A stretch of 64,000 bases of DNA, taken from assembly GCF_029968035.1 (NCBI RefSeq), contig NZ_JASCIQ010000020.1:85483-149482 (forward strand). Direction: 5' to 3'. The DNA comes from Streptomyces cavernicola (lineage in GTDB: Bacteria; Actinomycetota; Actinomycetes; Streptomycetales; Streptomycetaceae). Both the position numbers and the translations under genes were made by a program. Positions 32,302-41,046 of the stretch are shown one piece after another. The notes beneath the pieces were generated by a model. It ran no database searches. It was given only the letters and a program-made list of their open reading frames with translations, and was not told the DNA's origin. Position 1 is the stretch's first letter. Every line of letters starts with the position of its first letter.

Positions 32302-33282
32302 ATGGCCGTCACCGTCGTACGTTTCAACCTCGTCGATCCCGCGGCGACCCCCGAGTCGCTCGCGGCCCGCTATCGCACCGCCGTCGAGATGGCCGCGTAC
32401 TGCGACGACCGGGGCCTGACCACGATCCAGACCGAGGAGCACCACGGCGCGGCCAACAACTGGCTGCCGTCGCCGTTCTCCTTCGCGGCCGCGGTGTTCG
32501 GGGCGACGCGGCGGATCGCCGTGACCGTCTCGGCGATCATCGGCCCATTGCACGATCCGCTGCGGCTCGCGGAGGAGATCGCCGTACTGGACCTGCTCAG
32601 CGGCGGCCGTCTGGTGACCGTCGCCGGGATCGGCTACCGGCGCGAGGAGTACGAGGCGGCCGGCGTCGACTGGGCGCGGCGCGGGGCCCTGCAGGACGAG
32701 CTCCTGGAGACCTTGCTCAAGTCGTGGACCGGGGAGCCCTTCGAGTTCCGCGGCCGTACGGTCCGGGTGACGCCGCAGCCGTGCACGCAGCCCAACCCGT
32801 TGCTGCTCGTGGGCGGTTCGTCGAAGCCGGCGGCGCGGCGGGCGGCCCGGCTCGGCCTGCCGTTCTTCCCGAGCGCGCACCTGCCGGAGCTCGACGCGTA
32901 CTACCAGGAGAAGCTGCGCGAGTACGGCACCGAGGGCTGGACGATGATGCCGGCCGCCGAGACCCCGCTGCTTCACGTCTCGGAGGACCCGGACCGCACC
33001 TGGGCCGAGTACGGGGAGCACTTCCTGCACGAGGCGCGCACGTACGCCTCCTGGCAGAACAAGGACATCCACTCGGCGGTGCGCTCGGGCGCGGACACCG
33101 TGGCCGAGCTGCGCGCCGAGGGCGTGTACCGGGTGCTCACGCCCGACGAGTGCGTGGCCCTGCACGAGGGCGGCCACGACCAGTTGATCCTGCATCCGCT
33201 GTGCGGCGGGATGCCGCTCGACGAGGGCTGGCGCTCGCTGCACCTGTTCGCGGAAAGGGTCATGCCCCGGCTCAAGGACTGA
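32302..33282 (+). CDS. LLM-class flavin-dependent oxidoreductase
   Basis: A 326-residue luciferase-like monooxygenase barrel. TTIQTEEHHGAANNWLPSP (about 40-58) and the conserved LAEEIAVLDLLSGGRLVTVAGIG block place it in the bacterial luciferase family, which uses reduced FMN or F420. The presence of cofC at 57 kb shows that F420 is made in this organism. The substrate is unknown. A strong hairpin covers its ribosome-binding site, so translation may be controlled. It converges with glcP, 40 bases away. Confidence 0.85.
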   Translation: MAVTVVRFNLVDPAATPESLAARYRTAVEMAAYCDDRGLTTIQTEEHHGAANNWLPSPFSFAAAVFGATRRIAVTVSAIIGPLHDPLRLAEEIAVLDLLSGGRLVTVAGIGYRREEYEAAGVDWARRGALQDELLETLLKSWTGEPFEFRGRTVRVTPQPCTQPNPLLLVGGSSKPAARRAARLGLPFFPSAHLPELDAYYQEKLREYGTEGWTMMPAAETPLLHVSEDPDRTWAEYGEHFLHEARTYASWQNKDIHSAVRSGADTVAELRAEGVYRVLTPDECVALHEGGHDQLILHPLCGGMPLDEGWRSLHLFAERVMPRLKD

Positions 33283-33322
33283 ACCGGGGCACGACCGATC
33301 TGGAGAGAGGGGCAGCGGGGTT

Positions 33323-34744
33323 TTAGCCCATCTCCTCCAGAGTCTTGCCCTTCGTCTCGCGGACGAACTTCAGGACGAAGGGGATGGAGAGCGCCGCGAA
33401 AGCGCCGTAGATGATGTACGAGCCGGTCAGCGACCACTCGGACATGCTCGGGAAGGTCTTGGTGATCGCGAAGTTGGCGATCCACTGCGCGGAGGCGGCC
33501 ACACCGAGCGCGGCGGCGCGGATCCGGTTCGGGAAGATCTCGCCGAGCAGCACCCAGACCACGACGCCCCAGGAGAGTGCGAAGAACAGGACGAAGGCGT
33601 TGGCGGCGATGATCGCGACCAGGCCCTGGGTGTCCGGCAGCGAGACGTCGTCGCCGGAGCCCGACCGGTACGAGAACGCCCAGGCCATGGTGAACAGGGC
33701 GGCGGCCATGCCGGCGGAGCCGATGAGCGCGAGCGGCTTGCGGCCGATCCGGTCGACGAAGATCATCGCGATGACCGTGCCGACGATGTTCACGATCGAC
33801 GTCTCGAACGAGTACAGGAACGAGCTGCTCGGGTCATGCCCGATCGACTGCCACAGCTGGTTCGAGTAGTAGAAGATCACGTTGATGCCGACGAGCTGCT
33901 GGAACACCGAGAGGCCGATGCCGATCCAGACGATGGGCAGGAAGCCGACCTTGCCGAGCAGGTCCTTGAAGGTGGGCTTGTGCTCCTTGCGGATGCCCTC
34001 CTCGATCTCCATGGCGCGCGCGTCCACGTCGACGCCGGAGCCCTCGACCTCGCGCAGCACCTTCTTGGCCTCGGGGATCCGGTTGACGTGGATCAGGAAG
34101 CGCGGCGACTCGGGGATCGCGAAGGACAGCAGCCCGTAGAGGACGGCCGGGACGACCATCACGCCGAGCATCCACTGCCAGGCCTCAAGGCCGCCGATCT
34201 CACCGCGCTGGTTCCCGTCGGCCATGTTGAGGATGCCCCAGTTGACCAGCTGCGAGACGGCGATGCCGATGACGATGGCGGCCTGCTGGAAGGAGGCGAG
34301 CCGGCCGCGGTACGCGGGCGGGGCGACCTCGGCGATATAGGCCGGGCCGATCACGGAGGCCATGCCGATGCCGACGCCGCCGATCAGGCGCCACACCGTG
34401 AGGTCCCAGGCGGCGAAGGGCAGCGCCGAGCCGACGGCGCTCGCGGCGAACAGCACCGCGGCGATCTGCATACAGCGGATACGGCCGATGCGGTCGGCGA
34501 TCCGGCCGGCGAGCGCGGCGCCGACGGCGCAGCCGAGCAGCGCGGTGGCGATGATCCAGCCGAGCACGTTCGCGTCGACGTCGAAGCGCTGCTGGATGGC
34601 GACGGTCGCACCGTTGATCACGGAACTGTCGTAGCCGAACAGGAAGCCGCCCATCGCGGCCGCCGCCGTAATGAAGACGACATGGCCGAGGTGGTCCGGC
34701 TGGGGGTTCCTCGCCGACTGCGGGGCCTGCGATGTGCTGGTCAC
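33323..34744 (-). CDS. glcP: Glucose permease GlcP (MFS sugar porter)
   Basis: A 473-residue sugar:H+ symporter with 12 membrane helices. Signatures include GFLFGYDSSVINGA in TM1, RIADRIGRIRCMQ between TM2 and TM3, VPESPRFLIH after TM6 and the QQLVGINVIFYYS segment of TM7. Length and position beside smc match GlcP1 of S. coelicolor (SCO5578), the main glucose carrier. GTG at 34744 has GAGGAG five bases upstream; the longer frame upstream is not supported. Confidence 0.88.
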   Translation of the reverse strand: MTSTSQAPQSARNPQPDHLGHVVFITAAAAMGGFLFGYDSSVINGATVAIQQRFDVDANVLGWIIATALLGCAVGAALAGRIADRIGRIRCMQIAAVLFAASAVGSALPFAAWDLTVWRLIGGVGIGMASVIGPAYIAEVAPPAYRGRLASFQQAAIVIGIAVSQLVNWGILNMADGNQRGEIGGLEAWQWMLGVMVVPAVLYGLLSFAIPESPRFLIHVNRIPEAKKVLREVEGSGVDVDARAMEIEEGIRKEHKPTFKDLLGKVGFLPIVWIGIGLSVFQQLVGINVIFYYSNQLWQSIGHDPSSSFLYSFETSIVNIVGTVIAMIFVDRIGRKPLALIGSAGMAAALFTMAWAFSYRSGSGDDVSLPDTQGLVAIIAANAFVLFFALSWGVVVWVLLGEIFPNRIRAAALGVAASAQWIANFAITKTFPSMSEWSLTGSYIIYGAFAALSIPFVLKFVRETKGKTLEEMG

Positions 34745-35046
34745 GTGTGCTCCTCGGGCCTCCGGCCACAGCGCCGGAAGTGGGGGTAGAGGCACCTTCC
34801 AGTGGCGCACAACTCCACGCCGCCCACCACTTGAAGGTGAAAACAACGTTGCAGAGACTATGCCTTCAAGTTTCGAAGTCAATAGGGGAAGAGCCGTGAA
34901 TTTCTGAGCAGCAGGAAGCCTTAAGGGTTCAATGCTTGAACTTACAAAGGGGAAATCGGGGCGGAACGGTCAGCCCGCCCTCGACCCACGGGCGCGGCTC
35001 GGCCCCGGCCCACAGGACCGGCTCGGCCGCAGGTCGACAACCGGAG
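34745..35046 (-). promoter_or_regulatory. glcP promoter region with CTTGAA/TTCAAG repeats
   Basis: On the minus strand TTGACT (34882-34877) and TAGTCT (34860-34855) form a promoter with a 16-base spacer. The spacer contains ACTTGAAGG (34871-34863), and its complement CCTTCAAGT (34837-34829) lies 25 bases downstream, an inverted pair. TTCAATGCTTGAA (34928-34940), a 5-3-5 palindrome of the same core, lies 45 bases upstream of the -35. This spacing suggests one regulator binding several sites. The remaining bases toward smc show no gene. Confidence 0.55.
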
Positions 35047-38000
35047 TCAGCTCAGCCGCTGGCTGATGACCTTCGAGACGCCGTCGCCCTGCATGGACAC
35101 CCCGTACAGCGCGTCCGCGACCTCCATCGTGCGCTTCTGGTGTGTGATCACGATCAGCTGCGAGGACTCCTGCAGCTCCTGCATGATCCGGATGAGCCGC
35201 TGCAGATTGGTGTCGTCGAGGGCCGCCTCGACCTCGTCCATCACGTAGAACGGGCTGGGCCTGGCCTTGAAGATGGACACCAGCATGGCCACGGCCGTCA
35301 GCGACCGCTCACCGCCCGAGAGCAGGCTGAGCCGCTTCACTTTCTTGCCCGGCGGCCGCGCCTCCACGTCCACGCCCGTGGTGAGCATGTTGTCGGGGGC
35401 GGTGAGGATCAACCGCCCCTCACCGCCCGGGAAGAGCCGCGAGAAGACGCCCTCGAACTCCCGCGCCGTGTCGTGGTACGCCTCGGTGAAGACCTGCTCG
35501 ACCCGCTCGTCCACCTCCTTCACGACCTGAAGGAGATCGGCCCGGGTCTTCTTCAGGTCCTCCAGCTGCTCGCTCAGGAACTGGTGCCGCTCCTCAAGCG
35601 CCGCGAACTCCTCGAGGGCCAGCGGATTGACCTTCCCGAGCTGCTGGTACGCCCGCTCGGCCGCCTTGAGCCGCTTCTCCTGCTCCCCGCGCACATACGC
35701 CCGCGGTTTGTTCCGCGGATGCGAGCCCGCGGCGGAGCCGCTGTCGGACTCAGCCTCCGGCAGCTCCTCGCCCTCGGCCGGCGGCGACGGCGGTACGGGC
35801 TGGTCAGGGCCGTAGTCCGCGACCAGACCCGCCGGCTCCACACCGAGCTCCTCCAGGGCCTTGGCCTCCAACTGCTCGATCCGCATCCGCTTCTCTGCCC
35901 CGAGGACCTCGCCCCGGTGCACCGAGTCCGTCAGCTTGTCGAGCTCCGCCTTCAGATCCCGGCCCGCGTTCCGCTCCGCCACCAGCTCCTGCTCGCGCTC
36001 CGCCTTGGCACTCTCGGCCGCGACCCGCTCCTGCTCCGCCCGTACGACGGACACCTCCACGTGGGCGAGCAGCTGCCGGGCGCCCGAGCCGACCGCCTCC
36101 GCGACAGCCGCCTCGCGCCGCAGCCTCGCCCGGCGCTGCCCGGCCCGAGCGCGCGCCTCCCGCTCGGCGCGCGCGGCCCGGTCCAGGCCGTCGGCACGTC
36201 CGGCGAGCCCCTTGACCCGCTCCTCGTGCGTCCGCGCCTGAAGGCGTGCCTCCATCTCGGTCTGCCGCGCATTGGCCCCATCGGCGGCAAGCCGGTCCCG
36301 TACGGAGGTGTCCGGCTCCTCCTCTACGGGCAACTCCTCGGCCACGGCGAGCCGTTCGGCAAGTTCCTCCACCTCTTCGAGGGCGCGGTCCAAGGCCTCC
36401 TGCGCACGGGCCGCCGCCGCGGCCGACCGCTCGGCCTCGCCCACCGCGCCCCGCGCCTGCCCGGCGAGCCGGCCGAGCTGCTGCGACACCGCCGACTTCT
36501 CCCGGTCCGCGGCCCGCCGCCGCTCCCCCAACTCCTCGACGAGCGCGGCACATTCACGCCGCCGCTCCATCGCCCGCTGCTGCTCCTCGGCCAGCACCTC
36601 GCACCGTACGCCGAGCTCCTCCAGGTCGGCCGCGGCCTCGTCCACCGAGGCCTGCACCTCGATCAGGCTCGGCGCCCCGGCCGACCCGCCCTGCGCGAAG
36701 TGCGCCCCGAGCAGGTCGCCCTCGGCGGTCACGGCCGTCACGTCGGGACGCGCGTAGACCAGATCCTCGGCGTCCTCGAGCGTGCCGACGACGACCACGC
36801 CGCGCAGCAGCCGCCGCACCGCGGGCATCAACTCCTCGGGCCCGCGCACCAGTTCGGCGGCGAACGGCGCCCCGTCCACCTGCCGCACCGGTACGTCGTC
36901 GGGGGCGCCGCCGAGCAGTACGGCCGCGCGGCCCGCGTCCTGCTTGCGCAGCAGCCGGATCGCCTCGGCGGCCGTCGCCGGGGTGGACACGGCGACCGCG
37001 TCGGCCGCCGCCCCGAGCGCCGCCGCCACCGGCACCTCGAACCCCGGTGTCACGGCGAGCAGTTCGGAGGCCGGGCCGAGCAGTCCGGCCAGCGAATCCT
37101 GCGCGGCGAGCAGCGCCCCCGTACCGTCCTTGCGGCGCAGCCCGAGCGCCAGCGTCTCGTGCCGGGCCGCCGTCGCCGCCCGCTTCCGCTCCGCCGAGGT
37201 GACCGCCTCCCGGGCCGCGGTCAGCGCGGCCTCGGCGTCGGCGAGCTCCCGCTTCGCGGCGTCGTGCCGCTCGCCGAGCTCGGAGTCGTCGGCGTCGAGC
37301 CCGTCGACCTCCGCCTTGAGCTGCTCGTACTCCTCCTGCGCCGCGGCCGCCCGCTCCTGCGCCTCGTCGCGCGCCGCGGCGAGCCGGTCGATCTCGGCCT
37401 GCGCCGAAGCCGCCCTGCTGCGGGCCGCGTTGACCTGTCCGCCGAGCCGGGCGAGGCCCTCGCGACGGTCGGCGATGGCCCGCGCCACGTCCTTGAGGCG
37501 GGCCTCCTCGCGCGCCAACTCCCGTTCGAGCTCGGACCGGTGGGCCACCGTGTCCTCCAAGGCCCGCTCGGCCGCCTCGAGCGCGGCCTCCAACTCGGCC
37601 TCCTGCTCCCGGATCCGGGCGGCCTCGCGCTCCATGTCCTCGGGCTCGCGGCCGCGCCGCTCCTCGGCGGGCGCGGAGGTCGCGCTCTGCACCCGGGCGT
37701 CGGCGAGCGAGATCGTGCCGCGCACCCGCTCGGCCAGCTGCGACAGCTCGTACCAGGTCTGCTGCGCCCGCTGAAGGCGCGGCGCGAGCCGGCGCGCCTC
37801 GCCCTCCAGCTCTGCCTCGCGCGCGAGCGCCGCCTTGAGCCGGGCCTCGGCCTCCTCCTTGCGCCGCTTCAACTCCGCCTCGTCGGCGACCTCGGTACGC
37901 AGCGCCTCCCGCAACGTGACCAGGTCGTCGGCGAGCAGCCGCAGGCGGGCGTCGCGCAGGTCGGCCTGGATGACGGCGGCCCGGCGCGCCACCGCGGCCT

Positions 38001-38622
38001 GCCTCCCAAGTGGCTTGAGCTGCCTGCGCAGTTCGTCGGTGAGGTCCTGCACGCGCGCGAGGTTGGCCCGCATCGCGTCCAGCTTCCGCAGCGCCTTCTC
38101 CTTGCGCTTGCGGTGCTTGAGCACCCCGGCGGCCTCCTCGATGAAGGCGCGGCGCCCCATCGGATCGGCGTGCAGTACGGAGTCGAGCTGGCCCTGGCCG
38201 ACGATGACGTGCATCTCGCGGCCGATGCCGGAGTCGGACAACAGCTCCTGGATGTCGAGGAGTCGGCAGGTGTCGCCGTTGATCTGGTACTCGCTGCCGC
38301 CGTTGCGGAACATGATCCGCGTGATGGTGACCTCGGCGTACTCGATGGGCAGCACACCGTCGGAGTTGTCGATGGTGAGCGACACCTCGGCCCGGCCGAG
38401 CGGCGGCCGCCCGGTGGTGCCGGCGAAGATGACGTCCTCCATCTTGCCGCCGCGCAGCGACTTCGCGCCCTGCTCGCCCATGACCCAGCTGAGCGCGTCC
38501 ACCACGTTCGACTTGCCGGAACCGTTCGGTCCGACGACGCACGTGATGCCCGGCTCGAAGCGCAGTGTGGTCGCCGAGGCGAAGGATTTGAACCCGCGCA
38601 GGGTCAGGGCCTTGAGGTGCAC
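35047..38622 (-). CDS. smc: Chromosome segregation ATPase SMC
   Basis: A 1191-residue SMC protein that compacts and segregates the chromosome with ScpAB. Walker A GPNGSGKSN (about 32-40), Q-loop, two long coiled coils (about 165-500 and 670-1020), a hinge around 510-650, the signature LSGGERSLTAVA and Walker B FYVMDEVEAALDD are all present. An Asp/Glu/Pro-rich insertion (VPPSPPAEGEELPEAE) lies late in the second coil. GTG at 38622 gives VHLKALTLRGFKSF, matching family starts; earlier in-frame ATGs would add an unconserved basic tail. Confidence 0.97.
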   Translation of the reverse strand: MHLKALTLRGFKSFASATTLRFEPGITCVVGPNGSGKSNVVDALSWVMGEQGAKSLRGGKMEDVIFAGTTGRPPLGRAEVSLTIDNSDGVLPIEYAEVTITRIMFRNGGSEYQINGDTCRLLDIQELLSDSGIGREMHVIVGQGQLDSVLHADPMGRRAFIEEAAGVLKHRKRKEKALRKLDAMRANLARVQDLTDELRRQLKPLGRQAAVARRAAVIQADLRDARLRLLADDLVTLREALRTEVADEAELKRRKEEAEARLKAALAREAELEGEARRLAPRLQRAQQTWYELSQLAERVRGTISLADARVQSATSAPAEERRGREPEDMEREAARIREQEAELEAALEAAERALEDTVAHRSELERELAREEARLKDVARAIADRREGLARLGGQVNAARSRAASAQAEIDRLAAARDEAQERAAAAQEEYEQLKAEVDGLDADDSELGERHDAAKRELADAEAALTAAREAVTSAERKRAATAARHETLALGLRRKDGTGALLAAQDSLAGLLGPASELLAVTPGFEVPVAAALGAAADAVAVSTPATAAEAIRLLRKQDAGRAAVLLGGAPDDVPVRQVDGAPFAAELVRGPEELMPAVRRLLRGVVVVGTLEDAEDLVYARPDVTAVTAEGDLLGAHFAQGGSAGAPSLIEVQASVDEAAADLEELGVRCEVLAEEQQRAMERRRECAALVEELGERRRAADREKSAVSQQLGRLAGQARGAVGEAERSAAAAARAQEALDRALEEVEELAERLAVAEELPVEEEPDTSVRDRLAADGANARQTEMEARLQARTHEERVKGLAGRADGLDRAARAEREARARAGQRRARLRREAAVAEAVGSGARQLLAHVEVSVVRAEQERVAAESAKAEREQELVAERNAGRDLKAELDKLTDSVHRGEVLGAEKRMRIEQLEAKALEELGVEPAGLVADYGPDQPVPPSPPAEGEELPEAESDSGSAAGSHPRNKPRAYVRGEQEKRLKAAERAYQQLGKVNPLALEEFAALEERHQFLSEQLEDLKKTRADLLQVVKEVDERVEQVFTEAYHDTAREFEGVFSRLFPGGEGRLILTAPDNMLTTGVDVEARPPGKKVKRLSLLSGGERSLTAVAMLVSIFKARPSPFYVMDEVEAALDDTNLQRLIRIMQELQESSQLIVITHQKRTMEVADALYGVSMQGDGVSKVISQRLS

Positions 38623-38827
38623 GCCGCCGGACTCTACCTTTCGGGCGCGCCCCGACTCCATGAACCGCCGCGTCTCAGGGCGTGAACGCGCGGTTTCATC
38701 GCGGAAGGTGCAGGGCACATCAGACGTTGAGGAACGCTTTCACGACCAGAGCCGGGGGAGGCAGGGAAAGCGGGGGGAGCAGGCGATGACGGAAGACGCC
38801 GAGGGCGCCGCGGGGCGGAAAGAAAGA

Positions 38828-38847
38828 AGGGACGCCGAAGCGTCCCT
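38828..38847 (-). terminator. Terminator of the small coiled-coil gene
   Basis: AGGGACGC and GCGTCCCT pair perfectly around a 4-base loop. On the minus strand the hairpin is followed by TCTTTCTTTCC, a T-rich tail rare in this DNA. It lies 62 bases after the stop and upstream of smc. Confidence 0.7.
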
Positions 38848-38909
38848 ATGCAGATCTTCTCAAGCGGCTGACACGGGCAGCCCCGAGTGATGCCTCACGC
38901 GGCAGCAGC

Positions 38910-39122
38910 TCAGGTCAGCGCAGGCTCCGCCTGGGGTACGTCAATGCTCTCCAGAAACGAGTCGCCTTCGTGAGAAGCGGCAGCGGTAGCCAGCGCATCG
39001 TTTTCGGCCTGGATTCGTACGAGCTCGGATTCCAGGTCCTGGACGCGCTGCTGGAGCCGTCGCATCTCGGCGAGGAGTCGCGGGTCGGAGCCGCCGACGT
39101 AACCGAGAAGCGCCTTTGCCAT
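38910..39122 (-). CDS. Small conserved coiled-coil protein (70 aa), function unknown
   Basis: A 70-residue acidic protein. It begins MAKALLGYVGGSDPRLLAEM, continues with a heptad-like helix (RRLQQRVQDLESELVRIQAE) and ends in an acidic, unstructured tail. GGAGG stands ten bases before ATG. It has its own T-tailed terminator, so it is a monocistronic gene between acylphosphatase and smc. I recognise such small proteins next to smc in other Streptomyces but know of no function. A leucine-zipper-like partner or scaffold role is a guess. Confidence 0.72.
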   Translation of the reverse strand: MAKALLGYVGGSDPRLLAEMRRLQQRVQDLESELVRIQAENDALATAAASHEGDSFLESIDVPQAEPALT

Positions 39123-39501
39123 GATGGATGGTCCTCCACACTGAGTGACCGACCGAAGCGGTGTGGGTCGTGAGGGAAGCACCCGCGGTGAATGGCACTG
39201 CTTGTTCTGACTGCCGTTCTCACATGCCAAACAGCTAGGGTGCGCGGGGACTTCCAGAGTCTCACCAAAAAGTTTGACGGTCAACACGATCACACCCCGT
39301 ATCGGTGGGCGACCCGGGGGCGCGCGGCCTGGGAACGGGCGGCGCTGCTCTCCTTCGGGGCCCTGGGGGCGTGGAGATCATTCTTATCGGCGCAGCCTCG
39401 CACGACAAGCCTTTATTGGCAACCACCAGGCGCTTTTCCGTCCCGGCTCCCGCAGGCGCGGCTCCCGGGCGCAGCGTCGGACGCCCGGGAGCCGTCGACG
39501 C
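39123..39501. other. Gap between acylphosphatase and the small coiled-coil gene
   Basis: Apart from the acylphosphatase terminator at 39459-39494, the 379 bases hold only the upstream region of the coiled-coil gene. On the minus strand TTGACC is seen near 39280, without a convincing -10. No gene is supported. Confidence 0.4.
39459..39494 (-). terminator. Acylphosphatase terminator
   Basis: CGGCTCCCGGGCG (39459-39471) pairs perfectly over 13 bases with CGCCCGGGAGCCG (39482-39494), eight bases after the gene's stop. Confidence 0.75.
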
Positions 39502-39783
39502 TCACCGGATGGCGAAGGTGTCGTATATACCGCGGGGCGTGTCCCAGATCTCAGTGACGCCGTCGACCCTGCCGGGTGTGTCGCCCTCCATGAGCCAGGA
39601 CAGCAACGCGTCACAGCCGATACGGGTGCCCTCGGCGACGACCTGGACGCGGCCGTCGGCCAGATTGAGTGCGAAGCCGACCAGTCCGCCGATCTCCAGC
39701 GCCTTCGCCCTGGTGAACCAGCGAAAGCCCACCCCCTGCACCTGTCCGCGCACCCAGGCGGTCATCCGTACCTCTTCATTCAT
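39502..39783 (-). CDS. acyP: Acylphosphatase
   Basis: A 93-residue acylphosphatase that hydrolyses carboxyl-phosphate bonds. The motif GQVQGVGFRWFT places the catalytic arginine at R21, and N40 in GFALNLADG is the second catalytic residue. Length is normal for the family. ATG at 39783 gives MNEEVRMTAWVRG; the ATG at codon 7 is possible. It lies between smc and mutM, as in other Streptomyces. Confidence 0.95.
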   Translation of the reverse strand: MNEEVRMTAWVRGQVQGVGFRWFTRAKALEIGGLVGFALNLADGRVQVVAEGTRIGCDALLSWLMEGDTPGRVDGVTEIWDTPRGIYDTFAIR

Positions 39784-39915
39784 GTGGGAAAGCTAACCGG
39801 CCGATTGCCCGCAAGGCACTTCGCCCCCACATTCTCTTCACGTACAGTCGCGAAAGCTGGGCCTCACTCGTTCGGGTGAGGCGCGTAGACCTCAGGTAGC
39901 AGGAAGGCCACCAAG

Positions 39916-40818
39916 ATGGGACGCCACCGACGCGTCGGCGCCGCGGGCGCGAGCGAAGAGCAGCACTCTGCGGACACCGGGCGCGCGGGCGGCGCATCCT
40001 CGCACCGCCGAGCGAAGCGGGGGCCGGTTCCGGTGCGCACCGGACTCCTCGGCGTCTCCGCGGCCGTGGCCTTGGGCGCGGTCGCGGTCGCGTCCGGCCT
40101 GATACCGGGCGATGTCTTCACCGGTGACGACGGTCGCGAGGCCAGCCGGGTGCAGTCCGCGGGCAGCCCGACGGACCTGGCGACGCAGGGCGGGGCGAGC
40201 GAGTCCCCGGACCGTTCGGAGAGCCCCCCGAGCCGAGGCTCCGAGCGCCCCGAGCCGTCGAAGTCCCCGTCGAAGGCCTCCCCGTCCCGTACGGCGAAGC
40301 CGTCGAAGTCCCCCTCGCCCGAGAAGCCCTCCCCGTCCGTCACGGAAGAGAAGAAGACGACCGAGCCCACGGCCGAGCCGCCGGCGAAGCCCGAGGTGAC
40401 CGCCCCGGCCAAGCCGTCGGCCCCGCAGTCCCCGGACTCCGGCCAGGGCGCCGAGGCCGAGGTGCTCTCCCTCGTCAACCAGGAGCGGGCGCAGGCCGGT
40501 TGCAGTCCGGTGAAGGCCGACGCCGCCCTCGCGGACCTGGCCGGCGCCTTCAGCCAGGACATGGACGAGCGCGACTTCTTCGACCACACCGACCCCGACG
40601 GTGACACTCCCTGGGACCGCGCCGAGCAGGCCGGCATCTCGAACCTCGGCGGTGAGAACATCGCCCGCGGCCAGGCCAACGCCCAGTCGGTGATGGACTC
40701 GTGGATGAACAGCCCCGGCCACCGCGCGAACATCCTCAACTGCGAGTACAAGACCCTCGGCGTCGGCGCCCACTTCGCGTCCGGCGGCCCCTGGTGGACC
40801 CAGGACTTCGGCTTCTAG
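39916..40818 (+). CDS. Secreted CAP-domain (SCP/PR-1 family) protein
   Basis: A 300-residue exported protein. A basic N-terminus is followed by a hydrophobic signal-anchor (about 42-62, TGLLGVSAAVALGAVAVASGL). Then comes a long Ser/Pro/Lys/Glu linker (about 75-165) typical of wall-spanning regions. The C-terminal CAP domain (about 172-300) has VLSLVNQERAQAGCSPV, FDHTDPDGDTPWDRAEQAG, GENIARG and SPGHRANILN. AGGAAGG precedes ATG. The CAP fold is common in secreted bacterial proteins, mostly without known activity. It is convergent with mutM. Confidence 0.88.
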   Translation: MGRHRRVGAAGASEEQHSADTGRAGGASSHRRAKRGPVPVRTGLLGVSAAVALGAVAVASGLIPGDVFTGDDGREASRVQSAGSPTDLATQGGASESPDRSESPPSRGSERPEPSKSPSKASPSRTAKPSKSPSPEKPSPSVTEEKKTTEPTAEPPAKPEVTAPAKPSAPQSPDSGQGAEAEVLSLVNQERAQAGCSPVKADAALADLAGAFSQDMDERDFFDHTDPDGDTPWDRAEQAGISNLGGENIARGQANAQSVMDSWMNSPGHRANILNCEYKTLGVGAHFASGGPWWTQDFGF

Positions 40819-41046
40819 CTTTTCGACAGGGGCGCCGGGACCAGAGCCCCGACAGGGGCGCGGGGAACTGCGCGCCCAGCCACGACGACGCCGCAGCCGA
40901 ACAACGACGGGGGTTCGGGGCGCAGCCCCGGCAGGGGCGCGGGGAACTGCGCGACCAGCCACAACGGCGCGACAGCCGAGAAACAACCGGGAACGGGGCG
41001 AAGCCCCGAAAGCAAAGGGGACGGGGAGGGGAACCCCCGCCCACAC
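40819..41046. repeat. GC-rich repeat region between the CAP gene and mutM (cluster D)
   Basis: Two direct copies of GGCGCGGGGAACTGCGCG (40857-40874 and 40936-40953) with their following CCAGCCAC(G/A)ACG sequence lie 79 bases apart, separated by a GGGGCGCAGCCCC hairpin; a third hairpin GGGGCGAAGCCCC follows and the end module GGGGACGGGGAGGGGAA closes it. These are the modules of clusters A and B in a shorter order. They lie between convergent genes. Confidence 0.8.

Noticed and set aside
35047..38685. Very long open frames opposite smc, recG and other genes
   Set aside because: They are antisense shadows caused by high GC; composition is Arg/Leu/Ala/Gly-rich and codon-position GC fits the opposite strand.
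39840..39915. c-di-AMP riboswitch before the CAP protein gene
   Set aside because: Only a short hairpin (GCCTCA/TGAGGC) is present; the conserved pseudo-symmetric core is not.
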